The notes below the pieces were generated by a model that saw only the letters and a list, made by a program, of their open reading frames with translations, was not told where the DNA came from and ran no database searches. A program made the position numbers and the translations under genes. Shown piece after piece: positions 46,900 to 56,182 of a stretch of DNA of 64,000 nt; the first letter of the stretch is position 1, and every line of letters begins with the position of its first letter. The stretch lies in contig CANNDD010000002.1 in NCBI GenBank assembly GCA_947503285.1, forward strand, positions 496,001-560,000, written 5' to 3'. This stretch comes from an uncultured Croceitalea sp. (lineage in GTDB: Bacteria; Bacteroidota; Bacteroidia; Flavobacteriales; Flavobacteriaceae).

Positions 46900-47889
46900 T
46901 TATACCAATTTATGGTCTACCAAATACTCGGCGATCTGTACCGCATTCGTCGCAGCGCCTTTTCTAAGGTTATCTGAAACTATCCACATATTCAGGGTAT
47001 TCGGCTGCGTTTCATCGCGGCGAATTCGACCGACGAATACATCGTCTTTATCATGCGCGTAAATCGGCATGGGATAGGTATTGGTATCGGGATTATCTTG
47101 AACGGTCACCCCTGGGGTCTCGCTCAATAACTTTCGAACTTCAGATAGGTCAAAATCTTTTTGAAATTCAACGTTTACCGATTCGGAATGACCTCCTGCG
47201 GTCGGAATACGAACTGCGGTCGCGGAGACTGAGAATTTACGGTCGTCCAATATTTTTTGGGGTTCGCGAGCGAGTTTCATCTCTTCTTTGGTGTATCCGT
47301 TCTCTAAAAACACGTCACAGTGGGGCAATGCATTTCGGTTGATGGGGTACGGGTACGCCATTTCACCTTGAACCCCGGCCATTTCATTTTCCAATTGTTT
47401 TACGGCCTTAACACCGGTGCCTGAAACCGATTGGTAGGTAGAAATGACTACGCGTTTCATTTGGTATTTTTGGTGCAAGGGGTTCAGTGCCATCACCAAC
47501 TGAATGGTCGAGCAATTTGGGTTGGCTATGATCTTATCTTCGGCAATGAGTTGGGAAGCATTGATTTCTGGCACCACCAATTTTTTGGTAGGGTCCATGC
47601 GCCAAGCAGAAGAGTTGTCAATAACGGTGGCTCCTACTTCAGCAAATTTGGGTGCCCATTCCAATGAGGTGTCGCCACCAGCGGAAAAGATCGCGATGTT
47701 CGGTTTTGCAGCGACGGCATCGGCCAGACCGATGATGGTATGTTCTTCTCCTTTATAGGCCAGTTTTTTGCCTACGGAACGCTCAGAGGCTACCAAGAGT
47801 AATTCTGTAATAGGAAAATTACGTTCGGCCAATACTTTTAACATTACTTCGCCAACCATGCCCGTGGCTCCAACAACCGCTACTTTCAT
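46900..47889 (-). CDS. asd: Aspartate-semialdehyde dehydrogenase
   Basis: 329 residues. Converts aspartyl phosphate plus NADPH to aspartate semialdehyde, leading to lysine/diaminopimelate, threonine and methionine. NADP-binding GATGMVGEVML is at residues 7-17; the active-site Cys is in NPNCSTIQLV (about 124-133), and the acid-base His in GGHSESVNVEF (near 230). Length is normal. The divider between it and mscL (48.0-53.0 kb) is a run of accessory genes; asd, mscL, alr and tdk share strand. Confidence 0.96.
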   Translation of the reverse strand: MKVAVVGATGMVGEVMLKVLAERNFPITELLLVASERSVGKKLAYKGEEHTIIGLADAVAAKPNIAIFSAGGDTSLEWAPKFAEVGATVIDNSSAWRMDPTKKLVVPEINASQLIAEDKIIANPNCSTIQLVMALNPLHQKYQMKRVVISTYQSVSGTGVKAVKQLENEMAGVQGEMAYPYPINRNALPHCDVFLENGYTKEEMKLAREPQKILDDRKFSVSATAVRIPTAGGHSESVNVEFQKDFDLSEVRKLLSETPGVTVQDNPDTNTYPMPIYAHDKDDVFVGRIRRDETQPNTLNMWIVSDNLRKGAATNAVQIAEYLVDHKLV

Positions 47890-48061
47890 ACTTTCATTAC
47901 TTTTCTAAAAACAATCGTGTTTTAATTAGAGGGGCAAAGGTAAATTTACTAGGGATATGGACAAGTGAAAACGAAGTTAAAAAATCAAAATACAACAAAA
48001 AGTTACAAATACAACATTAAAATCTCTTTTGGGCAATGGATTCCTCTTAGCGGAGTTTCTT

Positions 48062-48514
48062 TCAAAATACGATTTTGTCATCGCCCTTTTCATAAAATTC
48101 AGGGATTACAGCTTGTTTCGTATAGTCACATTTGATGTAAAATTCCCGTGTCAATTCAAACTCGGGTTTTCCTGATGTTTCTACGATTAAAATTCGATTG
48201 CCATTTTTCCTCAACTCATTCTCTAGGTATTCCATCATTTTCTTTCCAATTCCATTTCCCTGTTGATTTTTATGCACTGCAATCGCGTAAAGATTATACG
48301 TTCCTTCGGTCAATCTTTCTGGCGCACAGTAGCCAATCGAAATAGGCTTTCCCTGGTCGATTGTGGTAAACCACATATCTGTTGATTTCTCATTGTTCAG
48401 ATAATCACTTATCATGGCGTCAAGTAGGTGAGAAGGAAACAATTCGCTTGAATCGAGCACGGCTTTTAATTCGGAAATATCTTTCTTTTCGACCTTTCTA
48501 ATCTGTCCTTTCAT
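48062..48514 (-). CDS. GNAT-family N-acetyltransferase
   Basis: 150 residues covering one GNAT domain. The acetyl-CoA loop is [10 protein letters not shown] (about 86-95) after strand [10 protein letters not shown], and the C-terminal strand [20 protein letters not shown] follows [15 protein letters not shown]. Substrate is not deducible: members acetylate amines, antibiotics, protein N-termini or others. It is the first of the accessory single genes, 41 nt from an AraC-type regulator on the same strand. Confidence 0.88.
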   Translation of the reverse strand: MKGQIRKVEKKDISELKAVLDSSELFPSHLLDAMISDYLNNEKSTDMWFTTIDQGKPISIGYCAPERLTEGTYNLYAIAVHKNQQGNGIGKKMMEYLENELRKNGNRILIVETSGKPEFELTREFYIKCDYTKQAVIPEFYEKGDDKIVF

Positions 48515-48555
48515 TGATTCTTATTTTGAGGACAAAAGTAAAATCTGATATTGTT

Positions 48556-49269
48556 CTATGATTGTAAGATTCTGCTATTGTACGCTTTTGAAGGACTTAC
48601 ACCCAAAACATTTTTAAACGAATTGGTCAAATGGGCTTGGTCAAAAAATCCGCTTTGTAGAGAAACCTCCGTTAAGTTGGTACTTTCCTTTAAATACAGG
48701 TTTATCGCTTGTCTTAACCGGTTCCAAACAAGGTATTTTTTAATTGATATTCCAATGTGTTCTTTGAAAAGATGCGAAAGCCTGCTGTCCGATAAAAAGA
48801 CCTTCGAGGTCAATTCTGGAATAAGATTTTTGTACTCAAGTCCATTTTCTTCAATGAATTTAATACTTTCTATAATTCGCTTATCAGTTGGCGATTTTAA
48901 ATCTTTTGTTCTTACAAGGTTTTTAACTTCTGAAAACAACCCATCTTTTTTTACAAAACTAGTTTTTGCAAAAACTCCATTTTGAAGCGTTATTCTTTTG
49001 TTGCCTAAGAAATCGGACAATTGGGAATTGTTGCTTTCTATCATTAACATTCTAATTGAACAATTCTTTGAAAGAACTTTGTGTTCAGTGTTTGAGTCGA
49101 TAATGGCAAAAACAAGACTTTCATAAGTCCGTCCATTTGATCGCAAAGAAAAAGTTCCATTCGCTGCATTGATGATTTCTACAACGGGATGGGAGTGACT
49201 TTCTGTATTCAACTCAGCGAACTTGAAGCTGTAAAATCCTTTTTTTATGTCAAAATCGTGAATTTTCAT
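48556..49269 (-). CDS. AraC-family transcriptional regulator
   Basis: 237 residues. The N-terminal 120 residues form a small cupin-like sensing domain (HSHPVVEIINA, metal-type His pair near residue 21). Residues about 135-237 hold two helix-turn-helix units: SKVFLSDSRLSHLFKEH and LTEVSLQSGFFDQAHLTNSF, with the AraC signature FKNVLGVSPSKAYNSRIL. Unlike most members, the sensing domain is short. Target genes are unknown; the neighbouring GNAT gene, co-oriented 41 nt downstream, is the closest candidate. Confidence 0.88.
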   Translation of the reverse strand: MKIHDFDIKKGFYSFKFAELNTESHSHPVVEIINAANGTFSLRSNGRTYESLVFAIIDSNTEHKVLSKNCSIRMLMIESNNSQLSDFLGNKRITLQNGVFAKTSFVKKDGLFSEVKNLVRTKDLKSPTDKRIIESIKFIEENGLEYKNLIPELTSKVFLSDSRLSHLFKEHIGISIKKYLVWNRLRQAINLYLKESTNLTEVSLQSGFFDQAHLTNSFKNVLGVSPSKAYNSRILQS

Positions 49270-49367
49270 TGGAAGATTTTGGTGGTCTTAAATTGCATAC
49301 AATGCTTTGGATAAAAAGTCGTTTTAATGCTTTTTATTTTGTGATAACGCTCTTTTGTTTTTTAACG

Positions 49368-50033
49368 TTAATCCCAATTGATCTCTTTGAATTTGTGTTT
49401 GTCTTCATCCCCCGTATTAGGAGGTGGTACAAGGTGGGCATGTTCAGAATCATATATTTTACCCGATGTTTTTTCTATTTTGTAATATGATTCTTGAGAT
49501 TCTGAAACTATACTAAGGTCATAATAGTTTTCATATTCACGAATTATCATATTATCCTCAAAATTCGCGATGTCGATTTCACCGACTTCACCACTTTCAT
49601 TGATAGCCTCAAAAACAAATTGGATATTCATCTCCGTTTCTTTTGTTTCCTTATAGAATGAAATCGTCTTTTCGTCATAATCTCTAGGATTGGAAATGCG
49701 ATTCGTTGAAATAGTCCCTTCTAAAAGGCCTACTCCAATATCAAAATAAAAAACAGTTTTTTCGGGGAGGTATTTTATTGGATTGGAAAAGGACACCCAA
49801 ACCTCTTTACCATCTGTCAATACTTTTATTTGGGTAAAATTCGCTATGCTTACCCCTTCATCAGTCGACAAGCCTGCTTCTTTAATCTTCTTTAAAGCCA
49901 ATTGTATGATGGCATCTTTTCCTAAAAGTATAATTTCTTCTACCTCTTTATCCATTTTAGTATCTTGGGAATAACAGCAAGTGGTATAATTTAGTACTAA
50001 ATTAAAAAGGAAGAGTATTTTGAATATTTTCAT
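49368..50033 (-). CDS. Exported protein of unknown function
   Basis: 221 residues with an N-terminal signal sequence (MKIFKILFLFNLVLNYTTCC, then YSQDTK), possibly a lipoprotein or Sec-exported. The mature part is acidic and beta-rich: repeated short strands around VWVSFSNPIKYL, ISFYKETKETEMNIQFVFE and YYKIEKTSGKIYDSE. I recognise no family. It lies among the palindrome-separated single genes and has no obvious co-operon partner. Confidence 0.7.
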   Translation of the reverse strand: MKIFKILFLFNLVLNYTTCCYSQDTKMDKEVEEIILLGKDAIIQLALKKIKEAGLSTDEGVSIANFTQIKVLTDGKEVWVSFSNPIKYLPEKTVFYFDIGVGLLEGTISTNRISNPRDYDEKTISFYKETKETEMNIQFVFEAINESGEVGEIDIANFEDNMIIREYENYYDLSIVSESQESYYKIEKTSGKIYDSEHAHLVPPPNTGDEDKHKFKEINWD

Positions 50034-50469
50034 TGGGAATCTTCTTATGAGCGTTAACGCCGCGGAATGTACAACAACTGTAAAGCAGTGTGCGGGTTAG
50101 AGCGTTGGCAGCGAATTTTACGGAAATATAGCAAAATCCATTCGACAATGATATGCGAAACGGGTTTCCGTATTTTCATATGTCATTGTTTTGCAGGAAG
50201 TCTGCGAAGTCGGACGTTCCCTTGTCGGATTTTGCGCCTGCCTGTCTTTGGAAGCATATTGGGAGTAAAATTTACCGTACCACCGAGCGTAGCGACCGAT
50301 GAATACCCATTGCAACTATTTAAAATAAATGAATAATTCGAAATCATCGGTCCGGCTATGATTTGTAGCGGCTTTGAAACTCGTTAGATTTCCAGCCGAG
50401 GCAAATCCAGCCGTTTATAGTTTTGAGGTTTCAATTTAGTTAGAATCTAGCAATGAATTATATCCAATT
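50034..50469. repeat. 436-nt gene-free palindrome-rich spacer
   Basis: Arms found: ACAATGATATG (near 50145) with CATATGTCATTGT (near 50176); GCAAAATCC (near 50131) with GGATTTTGC (near 50227); ACCGATGA (near 50294) with TCATCGGT (near 50344). A GCGTTAACGC palindrome (50051-50060) lies near the start codon of the gene at 50033. ORFs in both directions here are translations of the palindrome and are not believable genes. Confidence 0.65.
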
Positions 50470-50772
50470 TTAGGCAACGTTTTTATTTTTAAACTCTTCA
50501 ATTTGGTCCAATTCTTTCTTTTTTTCCTCCCGTTCCTCCTCGATATCGAAATCGTCCTGAAGTCCGAGCCAGAACTTGGCCGAATTCCCGAAATATTTGC
50601 TCAGTCGAAGAGCGGTGTCCGCCGTTATTCTCCTCCTTCCCTTTACGATTTGCGAAATTCTGGTCTGTGGAATTTTGAGGTCTTTCGAAAGTCGGTATGC
50701 CGATACTTCGAGGGGCTCGAGAAATTCGTAAAAAAGCACTTCTCCTGGATGTACATTTGCCAACTTTTCCAT
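50470..50772 (-). CDS. higA: HigA-type antitoxin
   Basis: 100 residues with an HTH_XRE domain (about 15-70): VSAYRLSKDLKIPQTRISQIVKG, then RRRITADTALRLSKYFGNSAKFWL, the signature of HigA-type (VapI) antitoxins, and an acidic Lys/Glu tail. It represses the operon and binds the HigB toxin. It sits 10 nt downstream of the toxin gene, the toxin-first order typical of higBA. Codon use is more AT-biased than in adjacent core genes. Confidence 0.92.
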   Translation of the reverse strand: MEKLANVHPGEVLFYEFLEPLEVSAYRLSKDLKIPQTRISQIVKGRRRITADTALRLSKYFGNSAKFWLGLQDDFDIEEEREEKKKELDQIEEFKNKNVA

Positions 50773-50782
50773 TTTTTCCTTT

Positions 50783-51064
50783 TTAATGGTAATCGATTAT
50801 TTCCACCTCACTTGCGTTTCCACTGTCCCACTTGAAAATTATCCGCCATTGCTTGTTGATGCGAATGCTATAAAACCCATTGAGCTTTCCGGATAATTTT
50901 TCCAGTCGATTTGACGGAGGCACCCTTAGGTCCATCATGTCCTGTGAGTTGTTCAACATTCTAAGTTTCCGACGTCCGGTATTTTGGATTTCGAGTGGCA
51001 TTTTTTTGACTCTGATTCCGTTCCAAATCTGTTCGGTCTCTTTCGAGCCAAAAGAAACAACCAT
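50783..51064 (-). CDS. higB: HigB-type (RelE superfamily) toxin
   Basis: 93 residues. The core RelE/HigB pattern is KKMPLEIQNTGRRKLRMLNNS, DLRVPPSNRLEKLSGKLNGFYSIRINKQWRIIFKW and the final EVEIIDYH. HigB cuts mRNA in ribosome-bound codons, and the conserved basic and C-terminal His-like residues are present. It is upstream of higA by 10 nt. The gene appears intact, so the module may be active. Confidence 0.9.
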   Translation of the reverse strand: MVVSFGSKETEQIWNGIRVKKMPLEIQNTGRRKLRMLNNSQDMMDLRVPPSNRLEKLSGKLNGFYSIRINKQWRIIFKWDSGNASEVEIIDYH

Positions 51065-51377
51065 ACCCCCGTTTTACATTACTAACGTCAAAGATAAGTA
51101 AAATTGGAGGTTTTTGCAAATGTTGCCTAACGGCAGTCTATCTCAAAACTAATTTTACCTCTTTGAGAATATCGTATTTGAGACTTTTCAAAGACACCTA
51201 CCCGAATATCAAAATTAAAATGATAGGTTTTGAGACAGTCTGACGGTCTCGGCTCGTATGATTTCGGCTTGGGAAATCTGACAGGATTTTTCAAGTGAGA
51301 AATCGAGCTATTTTAAAGTCAGGGATTTTGTTTTTTGTTCAGTGGTAAAGCTGAATTGGAGCCCTTGTTGTAAAACA
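51065..51377. repeat. 313-nt gene-free spacer with a long imperfect hairpin
   Basis: Arms at 51134-51157 and 51216-51242 share CAGTCT/CAGACT, TCTCAAAAC and ATTTTA blocks when one is reverse-complemented. GCCTAAC (51124-51130; GTTAGGC on the coding strand) matches the RYYYAAC/GTTRRRY core of integron attC sites. A matching partner core could not be found, so identity is uncertain. Confidence 0.55.
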
Positions 51378-52061
51378 TTATTTTATTTTAAATAATTCGA
51401 ATTGGTAATTTTTCTCCATCCAATTTACTTTTAAGAAGAATGATTCAATTCCATTAGTAAGAATTTCGTATTCATATACATCTCCTGGCTGGCTAACTTC
51501 TTTTTTAATCGGGTCGTTACTTTCCCTAAAAGTTAAATCAAATTCGCAATTATCTTTCCATTTTATGTCGAGCAAGGAGTAAGTCCGTCCGTTCTTCATT
51601 CTTTCCAAAAACATATTTTTTGAAATCGTAACGAATGTGGTGTCCATAATGCCAATATCAGGTCTTTGAGTTAGGTAGTAAAAGTCTCCATTTTTTAAGT
51701 CCTCACAGTTTAAATCGAGTTGTTTTGTTACTTTTTGGTCGTTTCCAACAATACCAGTTGGAAAGTTGTCCAAAACGTAAGGGCATTCTTTAATCATTTT
51801 GGCTCCAATTTTACCCCCAATGCTTTCCATATCAAGGTCGGCCATAGTTTTAGCATTATAATGCTCTTTGATGTCGTCAAAGTTGTTTATTAGCAAATCC
51901 TCAAAACAAGGTCCCATTTCATTAGCATTTTTAACTTCTTGTTTTTCAATACACTTACACAATTTTTTAGATAGTTTGTCAATTATTTCCTGTGCATTGA
52001 GGCTATAGCTAAACCCAATGAATAGGACGGTTAGAGTGAGGTAAAAATGATTTTTATTCAT
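51378..52061 (-). CDS. Exported protein of unknown function
   Basis: 227 residues with signal peptide (cleavage near NAQ-E, about residue 24). The mature N-terminal region has a Cys cluster (LCKCIEKQ, GPCFEDLL, KECPYV) within a helical section up to about 110; the rest is beta-rich (KNGDFYYLTQRPDIGIMDTT, YSLLDIKWKDNCEFDLTFRE). Similar two-part proteins occur in flavobacteria but I cannot name the family. It is bounded on both sides by palindromic spacers. Confidence 0.75.
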   Translation of the reverse strand: MNKNHFYLTLTVLFIGFSYSLNAQEIIDKLSKKLCKCIEKQEVKNANEMGPCFEDLLINNFDDIKEHYNAKTMADLDMESIGGKIGAKMIKECPYVLDNFPTGIVGNDQKVTKQLDLNCEDLKNGDFYYLTQRPDIGIMDTTFVTISKNMFLERMKNGRTYSLLDIKWKDNCEFDLTFRESNDPIKKEVSQPGDVYEYEILTNGIESFFLKVNWMEKNYQFELFKIK

Positions 52062-52211
52062 AATGTTTTACAACATATTGTGTATGGCTTGTTGCGGAAT
52101 TTTCCGAAGGAAACATTTCGATAAGCTACCAAGGTAGCGAATCTGCAATGAATTCCGTTTAAGGAATTCAGCCGCAATGAGCTATAGGACACGTTGTTGG
52201 CGGTTCGTTTT
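52062..52211. repeat. Imperfect palindromic spacer (attC-like in form)
   Basis: The left arm (about 52071-52097, CAACATATTGTGTATGGCTT then GTTGCGG) matches the reverse complement of the right arm (about 52172-52199) in most positions. Inner perfect hairpins are TGAATTCC/GGAATTCA (52149-52170) and GCTACC/GGTAGC (52125-52138). Total span is about 130 nt. Confidence 0.65.
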
Positions 52212-52568
52212 TTAAATGTTTTGACCAAATGTCAATAGATTATTATCTGGGTCAAGAATCGAAAACTCCTTTTGCCCCCAAGGTTTGATTTCCAATTTTC
52301 CATTCGGATGAATTTCAGTTTGCTTTTCTATCAATGATTTATAATACCCATCAATATTGTTGGTTCGAATATAAACTTGTCCGTAATTCTTTTTTGGATC
52401 AAGTTCTTTAAATTCAAAAAAATGAATTTGAATTTGATCCTTTTCTATCATCAAATAGCCATCATAGTCAGTATTTCCAAATTCTTTAAACCCCAATTGT
52501 TTTAAGTAAAATTCCCGCGTATCATTTTTGTCACGCATTGGTAGTTTAGGATTAATATCGGTAAGCAT
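52212..52568 (-). CDS. Bleomycin-resistance-like VOC protein
   Basis: 118 residues, a single vicinal-oxygen-chelate domain resembling bleomycin-binding/BLMA-type proteins: MRDKNDTREFYLKQLGFKE, YLMIEKDQIQIHFFEF, then QVYIRTNNIDGYY and KPWGQKEFSILDPDNNLLTFGQ. These sequester glycopeptide drugs without catalysis; metal ligands of catalytic VOC enzymes are not evident. Drug identity is uncertain. It is the last gene of the accessory run before mscL. Confidence 0.85.
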   Translation of the reverse strand: MLTDINPKLPMRDKNDTREFYLKQLGFKEFGNTDYDGYLMIEKDQIQIHFFEFKELDPKKNYGQVYIRTNNIDGYYKSLIEKQTEIHPNGKLEIKPWGQKEFSILDPDNNLLTFGQNI

Positions 52569-53071
52569 ATATTTCGCTGTTATATTTTTAACTCAATACT
52601 TCTTATTATCCTATCCCGATTGCAATCTGTCATAGCACTGCGATGATGTAGCACCTAGGGTCGCCACAGGCGAATGCTACATCATCGGTAAAGCTATGGC
52701 CCGTTTTAATCGGATATAGCAATTGTTGGGTCGCAGTTTTTTATTTTTTCCCTTACAATATAGTTAAAAACGTAGTTTGGCCGGCTTTACCCATATCGTG
52801 GCGGATCAGCCGCGGCGACCATTTTTAAATGCCCCGGACCATTGACTATGGCAAAGCTATGGTACCGGTGTCAGGGGAAGAAAGCCCGGCCAAATTGGAC
52901 CCAACAATCATATATGATCATTGATCATATTTCTTTTATATGCTGAACTAAGATACCAAAACCCTAAAACCTCTTGTCAAAAACAACCCCTTACCAGAAT
53001 TCTAGCAAGGGGCTTTTAATTGAAATTAATGTGATGTAGCGGTATTCTTAGATAAGAACCTCTAAGAACAA
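52569..53071. repeat. 503-nt spacer with two large nested palindromes and the mscL terminator
   Basis: Palindrome 1 (52611-52719): outer arms CTATCCCGATT/AATCGGATATAG, inner perfect 12-bp arms GATGATGTAGCA (52642) and TGCTACATCATC (52675). Palindrome 2 (52722-52908): 11-bp arms ATTGTTGGGTC/GACCCAACAAT, then TTTGGCCGGCTTT (52776) pairing with AAAGCCCGGCCAAA (52881). The mscL terminator is at 52976-53012. No gene is visible. Confidence 0.8.
52976..53012 (-). terminator. Terminator downstream of mscL
   Basis: On the minus strand, CCCCTTGCTAGAA is complementary to TTCTGGTAAGGGG apart from two G-U pairs, and is followed by TTGTTTTTG. The stem is immediately 3' of the mscL region. Confidence 0.8.
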
Positions 53072-53473
53072 TTATTTTTTAAGGGCATCGCGAATTTCCA
53101 TAAGCAATTCTTCTTGGGTCGGGCCTTTTGGCTCTTCTGGAGCGGGCTCCTCTTTTTTCTTCATTTTATTCACCCCTTTGACCACCAAGAACATGACAAA
53201 GGCCACAATGATGAAATCAATGACATTCGTTAAAAATGTACCGTACTCTAAAAAGACTTCCCCTACTGTTTCCCCTGCATCGTTCAATGTGCCATCTTTT
53301 AGTTTCATACGTAAATCTTTAAAGTCAGAATCAAAAATTAATCCGATCAAGGGAGAAACGATTCCTCCCGTGAATGAGGTCACTACCTCTTTAAAAGCAG
53401 CACCCATAACGAAACCTACGGCAATATCCACGAGGTTTCCTTTCATTGCAAATTCCTTAAATTCCTTAAGCAT
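53072..53473 (-). CDS. mscL: Large-conductance mechanosensitive channel MscL
   Basis: 133 residues, inner-membrane homopentamer that opens under osmotic downshock. The N-terminal helix (MLKEFKEFAMKGN), first pore helix (LVDIAVGFVMGAAFKEVVTSF, about 15-36), periplasmic loop with acidic residues (37-80), second helix (FLTNVIDFIIVAFVMFLVVKG) and the charged C-terminal bundle (KKEEPAPEEPKGPTQEELL) match the family. It is about 80 nt downstream of alr on the same strand. Confidence 0.96.
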   Translation of the reverse strand: MLKEFKEFAMKGNLVDIAVGFVMGAAFKEVVTSFTGGIVSPLIGLIFDSDFKDLRMKLKDGTLNDAGETVGEVFLEYGTFLTNVIDFIIVAFVMFLVVKGVNKMKKKEEPAPEEPKGPTQEELLMEIRDALKK

Positions 53474-53555
53474 TGTGTTTATAGTTTAAGTGGTTAATAT
53501 AGTTCACAAGGTACAAAAAAACTAAATGAAATGTTAAGGCCTTGCTACGGGTAAT

Positions 53556-54659
53556 TCAAACCACCACCCTTTTAACCCGCTGTGATATAGCGGTTAATAG
53601 TTCATACGAGATGGTTGCGCTTGAATTTGCAAAAGACTCCGCCGATAGTTCCCTTCCGAAAACAATGACCTCATCACCTTCTTTGCAATCAATGCCCGTT
53701 ACGTCGATCATGATCATATCCATACATACATTTCCGATGATGGGGGCTTTTTTTCCATGGATCAATACCGCTGCCTTTTGATTGCCATATTGCCGGCCGA
53801 TTCCGTCGGCATGCCCTATGGGCAAGGTCGCTGTGATGCGATAGCCATCAGATTTGTATTCCCTATTGTAACCCACGGTTTCACCCGGTTCGATTTTGTG
53901 CAGTTGTGAAATAAGGGTCTTTAAACAGGCAACCGGTTTTAACTGGGCATCCGTTTTGGCATCATTTCCGTAACCATATAATCCGATACCACTACGAACC
54001 ATGTCAAATTGTGCTTCTGGGTAATTCAAAATACCGGAAGTATTCAGCATATGCCTTAGAAAAGGGGTGCCTGATTTTTCATTTAATTCATTTGCTATCC
54101 TGTTAAAGGAATTGATCTGCGCAATGCTAAATTCACGTTCACTTTCATCTTCTGACGCCGCCAAGTGCGAAAAAATAGCCTTAATATGCAGTTCGCTTCT
54201 TCCGTTCAAAACGTTTAGGATATGATCGATATCATTCTCCCAAAACCCCAATCGGTTCAACCCGGTATTAAACTTCAAATGTACCGGATAGTCTTTTTGT
54301 GCCTTGTCTTTGGCGACTTCTAAAAAAAGGCGTAAGATCCTGAGTGAATATAGGCTCGGTTCAAGACAGCGATCTATCAGTTCGGCAAAATTGATGGGTT
54401 GGGGATGTAATACTAAAATAGGTGCTGTGATACCTGCATCACGCAACAGCACCCCTTCTTTTACATAGGCAACCGCAAAATAATCCGTGCCGAGGGCCTC
54501 AAGTTTTTTCGCTACCATGACCATATCACTGCCGTAGGCAAAGGCTTTGACGACTGCTAAAAACTTGGTCTTTGGTTTTAATTTTGATTTTAGATAATTG
54601 AAATTGTGTTCTAGCGCAGAAAGGTCAACTTCAAGGGTGGTCTCGCCGATGTTACTCAT
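53556..54659 (-). CDS. alr: Alanine racemase
   Basis: 367 residues. It makes D-alanine for peptidoglycan with PLP. The PLP lysine is in [10 protein letters not shown] (about 37-46); the catalytic Tyr region [12 protein letters not shown] and the substrate-contact [12 protein letters not shown] motif are present. Two-domain TIM-barrel plus beta layout is normal length. The start overlaps the end of tdk by 8 nt, so translation is probably coupled. Confidence 0.95.
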   Translation of the reverse strand: MSNIGETTLEVDLSALEHNFNYLKSKLKPKTKFLAVVKAFAYGSDMVMVAKKLEALGTDYFAVAYVKEGVLLRDAGITAPILVLHPQPINFAELIDRCLEPSLYSLRILRLFLEVAKDKAQKDYPVHLKFNTGLNRLGFWENDIDHILNVLNGRSELHIKAIFSHLAASEDESEREFSIAQINSFNRIANELNEKSGTPFLRHMLNTSGILNYPEAQFDMVRSGIGLYGYGNDAKTDAQLKPVACLKTLISQLHKIEPGETVGYNREYKSDGYRITATLPIGHADGIGRQYGNQKAAVLIHGKKAPIIGNVCMDMIMIDVTGIDCKEGDEVIVFGRELSAESFANSSATISYELLTAISQRVKRVVV

Positions 54660-55296
54660 TTGCCGCCTTTTTATTCGCTTTTATTTCTTCGGCATCCACA
54701 TTCATATCCCTCACTTTTTCTTTTAACATCGCTTTGTAGAAAGCCGCCCTGCTGAGGGGCTCGTAATCTTCCGTTTCGCCCAATAATACCAGTTTATTGT
54801 TGTTGGATTTTCGAAAACTATAGTTGGCCAGATTCCCGGTTCTGGTGCAAACGGCATGTACCTTGGTGACATATTCCGCGGTGGCCATTAGGGCCGGCAT
54901 CGGTCCGAAGGGATTTCCCTTAAAATCCATATCGAGCCCCGCAACGACGACGCGAACCCCGCGATTGGCCAGATCATTGCATACCGTTACGATCTCATCA
55001 TCAAAAAATTGGGCCTCATCGATGCCTACAACTTGACAATCGTCGGCCAACAATCGAATGTTGGCTGCGGCCGGCACGGGGGTAGAACGTATTTCATTGG
55101 CATCATGTGACACCACCATTTCTTCATTATAGCGCACATCGACCTGTGGTTTGAAAATCTCTACTTTTTGTTTGGCGAATTGGGCGCGTTTGAGCCTTCT
55201 AATAAGCTCTTCCGTCTTACCTGAAAACATAGAACCGCAGATGACCTCAATCCATCCGAACTGTTCTTTGTGGTTTACCGTGTTTTCAAGAAACAT
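54652..55296 (-). CDS. tdk: Thymidine kinase (type II)
   Basis: 214 residues. Phosphorylates thymidine in the salvage pathway. P-loop [15 protein letters not shown] (about 21-35), DEAQFFDDE (about 96-104) and the lasso region [15 protein letters not shown] are recognisable. Where most members have zinc-binding Cys pairs (CxxC in the lasso and again near the C terminus), this protein keeps only the first Cys, with Thr and Arg at others, so the structural zinc is likely missing. Confidence 0.93.
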   Translation of the reverse strand: MFLENTVNHKEQFGWIEVICGSMFSGKTEELIRRLKRAQFAKQKVEIFKPQVDVRYNEEMVVSHDANEIRSTPVPAAANIRLLADDCQVVGIDEAQFFDDEIVTVCNDLANRGVRVVVAGLDMDFKGNPFGPMPALMATAEYVTKVHAVCTRTGNLANYSFRKSNNNKLVLLGETEDYEPLSRAAFYKAMLKEKVRDMNVDAEEIKANKKAANE

Positions 55297-55456
55297 ATCG
55301 TATTTTTAAACGAAATTAAGGGGTTTGTACGTTTTAATTGATACGAGGATAAAAGTAATTAAAATAAATACCTTTTTAAGGCAACAAAAATTTAACCTTT
55401 TGTTCTTAAATACGAAGAAGAATAGGCAGTACATTTATAATTAAAGTGTTAGAAAC

Positions 55457-56137
55457 ATGAAAAGAAAGTTAAGGGAAGAATTGGTCAAACTTTCTACTGA
55501 TATCATCACTTCCCGTGAAGATAAAGAGCTCACCGAATTGTATGATATGGCTAAGGAATTGTATGAAAAACTGGCCGTTTTAAAGTTTATAGATGAAAAA
55601 TTGAACGATGTTGAGGTAGATGTATCGAAAAACGTGCTTGCGGCCCGTTTCGAGAAGTTGGCCGGGGCGGTAATGAGTGAGAATAGAACGGTGCCCGAGA
55701 ACAATCCGCATGAAGAGGATATCATCACCCCCGGAATGGATACCATCAAGGGCATGGTTTCAGAAATGCCTACCGAGGCCATCGAATATATTTTTGGCGA
55801 TTTTATGGCAAAGCCAGAGCCGATGAAGAATGATAAGGATGTCATCTCCCCGGTTGCTACAAAAGAGAACACGGTATCGAAGCACCAATCGTTGAACGAC
55901 AGGCCAACGAAGGACCTCAAAATCGGATTGAACGATAAACTGGCGTTCGTCAAACATCTGTTCAACAATAATATGGAAGATTATACAAGGGTTCTTTCCC
56001 AACTTGCCACCATTGATACGGCCGAGCGTTCCCTGGCCTTTGTCAATAATATGGTAAAACCGGAATACGATGACTGGCAGGGTAAAGAGGAGTATGCCGA
56101 ACGTTTTGTGGCCTTGATCGAACGTAGGTTCTCATAA
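55457..56137 (+). CDS. Conserved flavobacterial protein of unknown function
   Basis: 226 residues, cytoplasmic (no signal). The N-terminal 65 residues form charged helices (KRKLREELVKLSTDIITSRE) with coiled-coil potential. The middle is a Pro/Lys-rich linker (about 90-150), and the C-terminal 75 residues form a helical domain LKIGLNDKLAFVKHLFNN. The domain order looks intact. It has its own promoter region (divergent from tdk, 160-nt gap) and precedes a DoxX-like gene by 45 nt. I know no function. Confidence 0.8.
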   Translation: MKRKLREELVKLSTDIITSREDKELTELYDMAKELYEKLAVLKFIDEKLNDVEVDVSKNVLAARFEKLAGAVMSENRTVPENNPHEEDIITPGMDTIKGMVSEMPTEAIEYIFGDFMAKPEPMKNDKDVISPVATKENTVSKHQSLNDRPTKDLKIGLNDKLAFVKHLFNNNMEDYTRVLSQLATIDTAERSLAFVNNMVKPEYDDWQGKEEYAERFVALIERRFS

Positions 56138-56182
56138 TCGCTACTTTTTGGTTACATTTAGTTCATTCAACAAAATGTCTCT

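Noticed and set aside
50067-50336. Small ORFs in both directions (plus 50067-50336, minus 50118-50315)
   Set aside because: They lie wholly in the palindrome-rich spacer, have no domain-like pattern, and mirror each other across the inverted arms.
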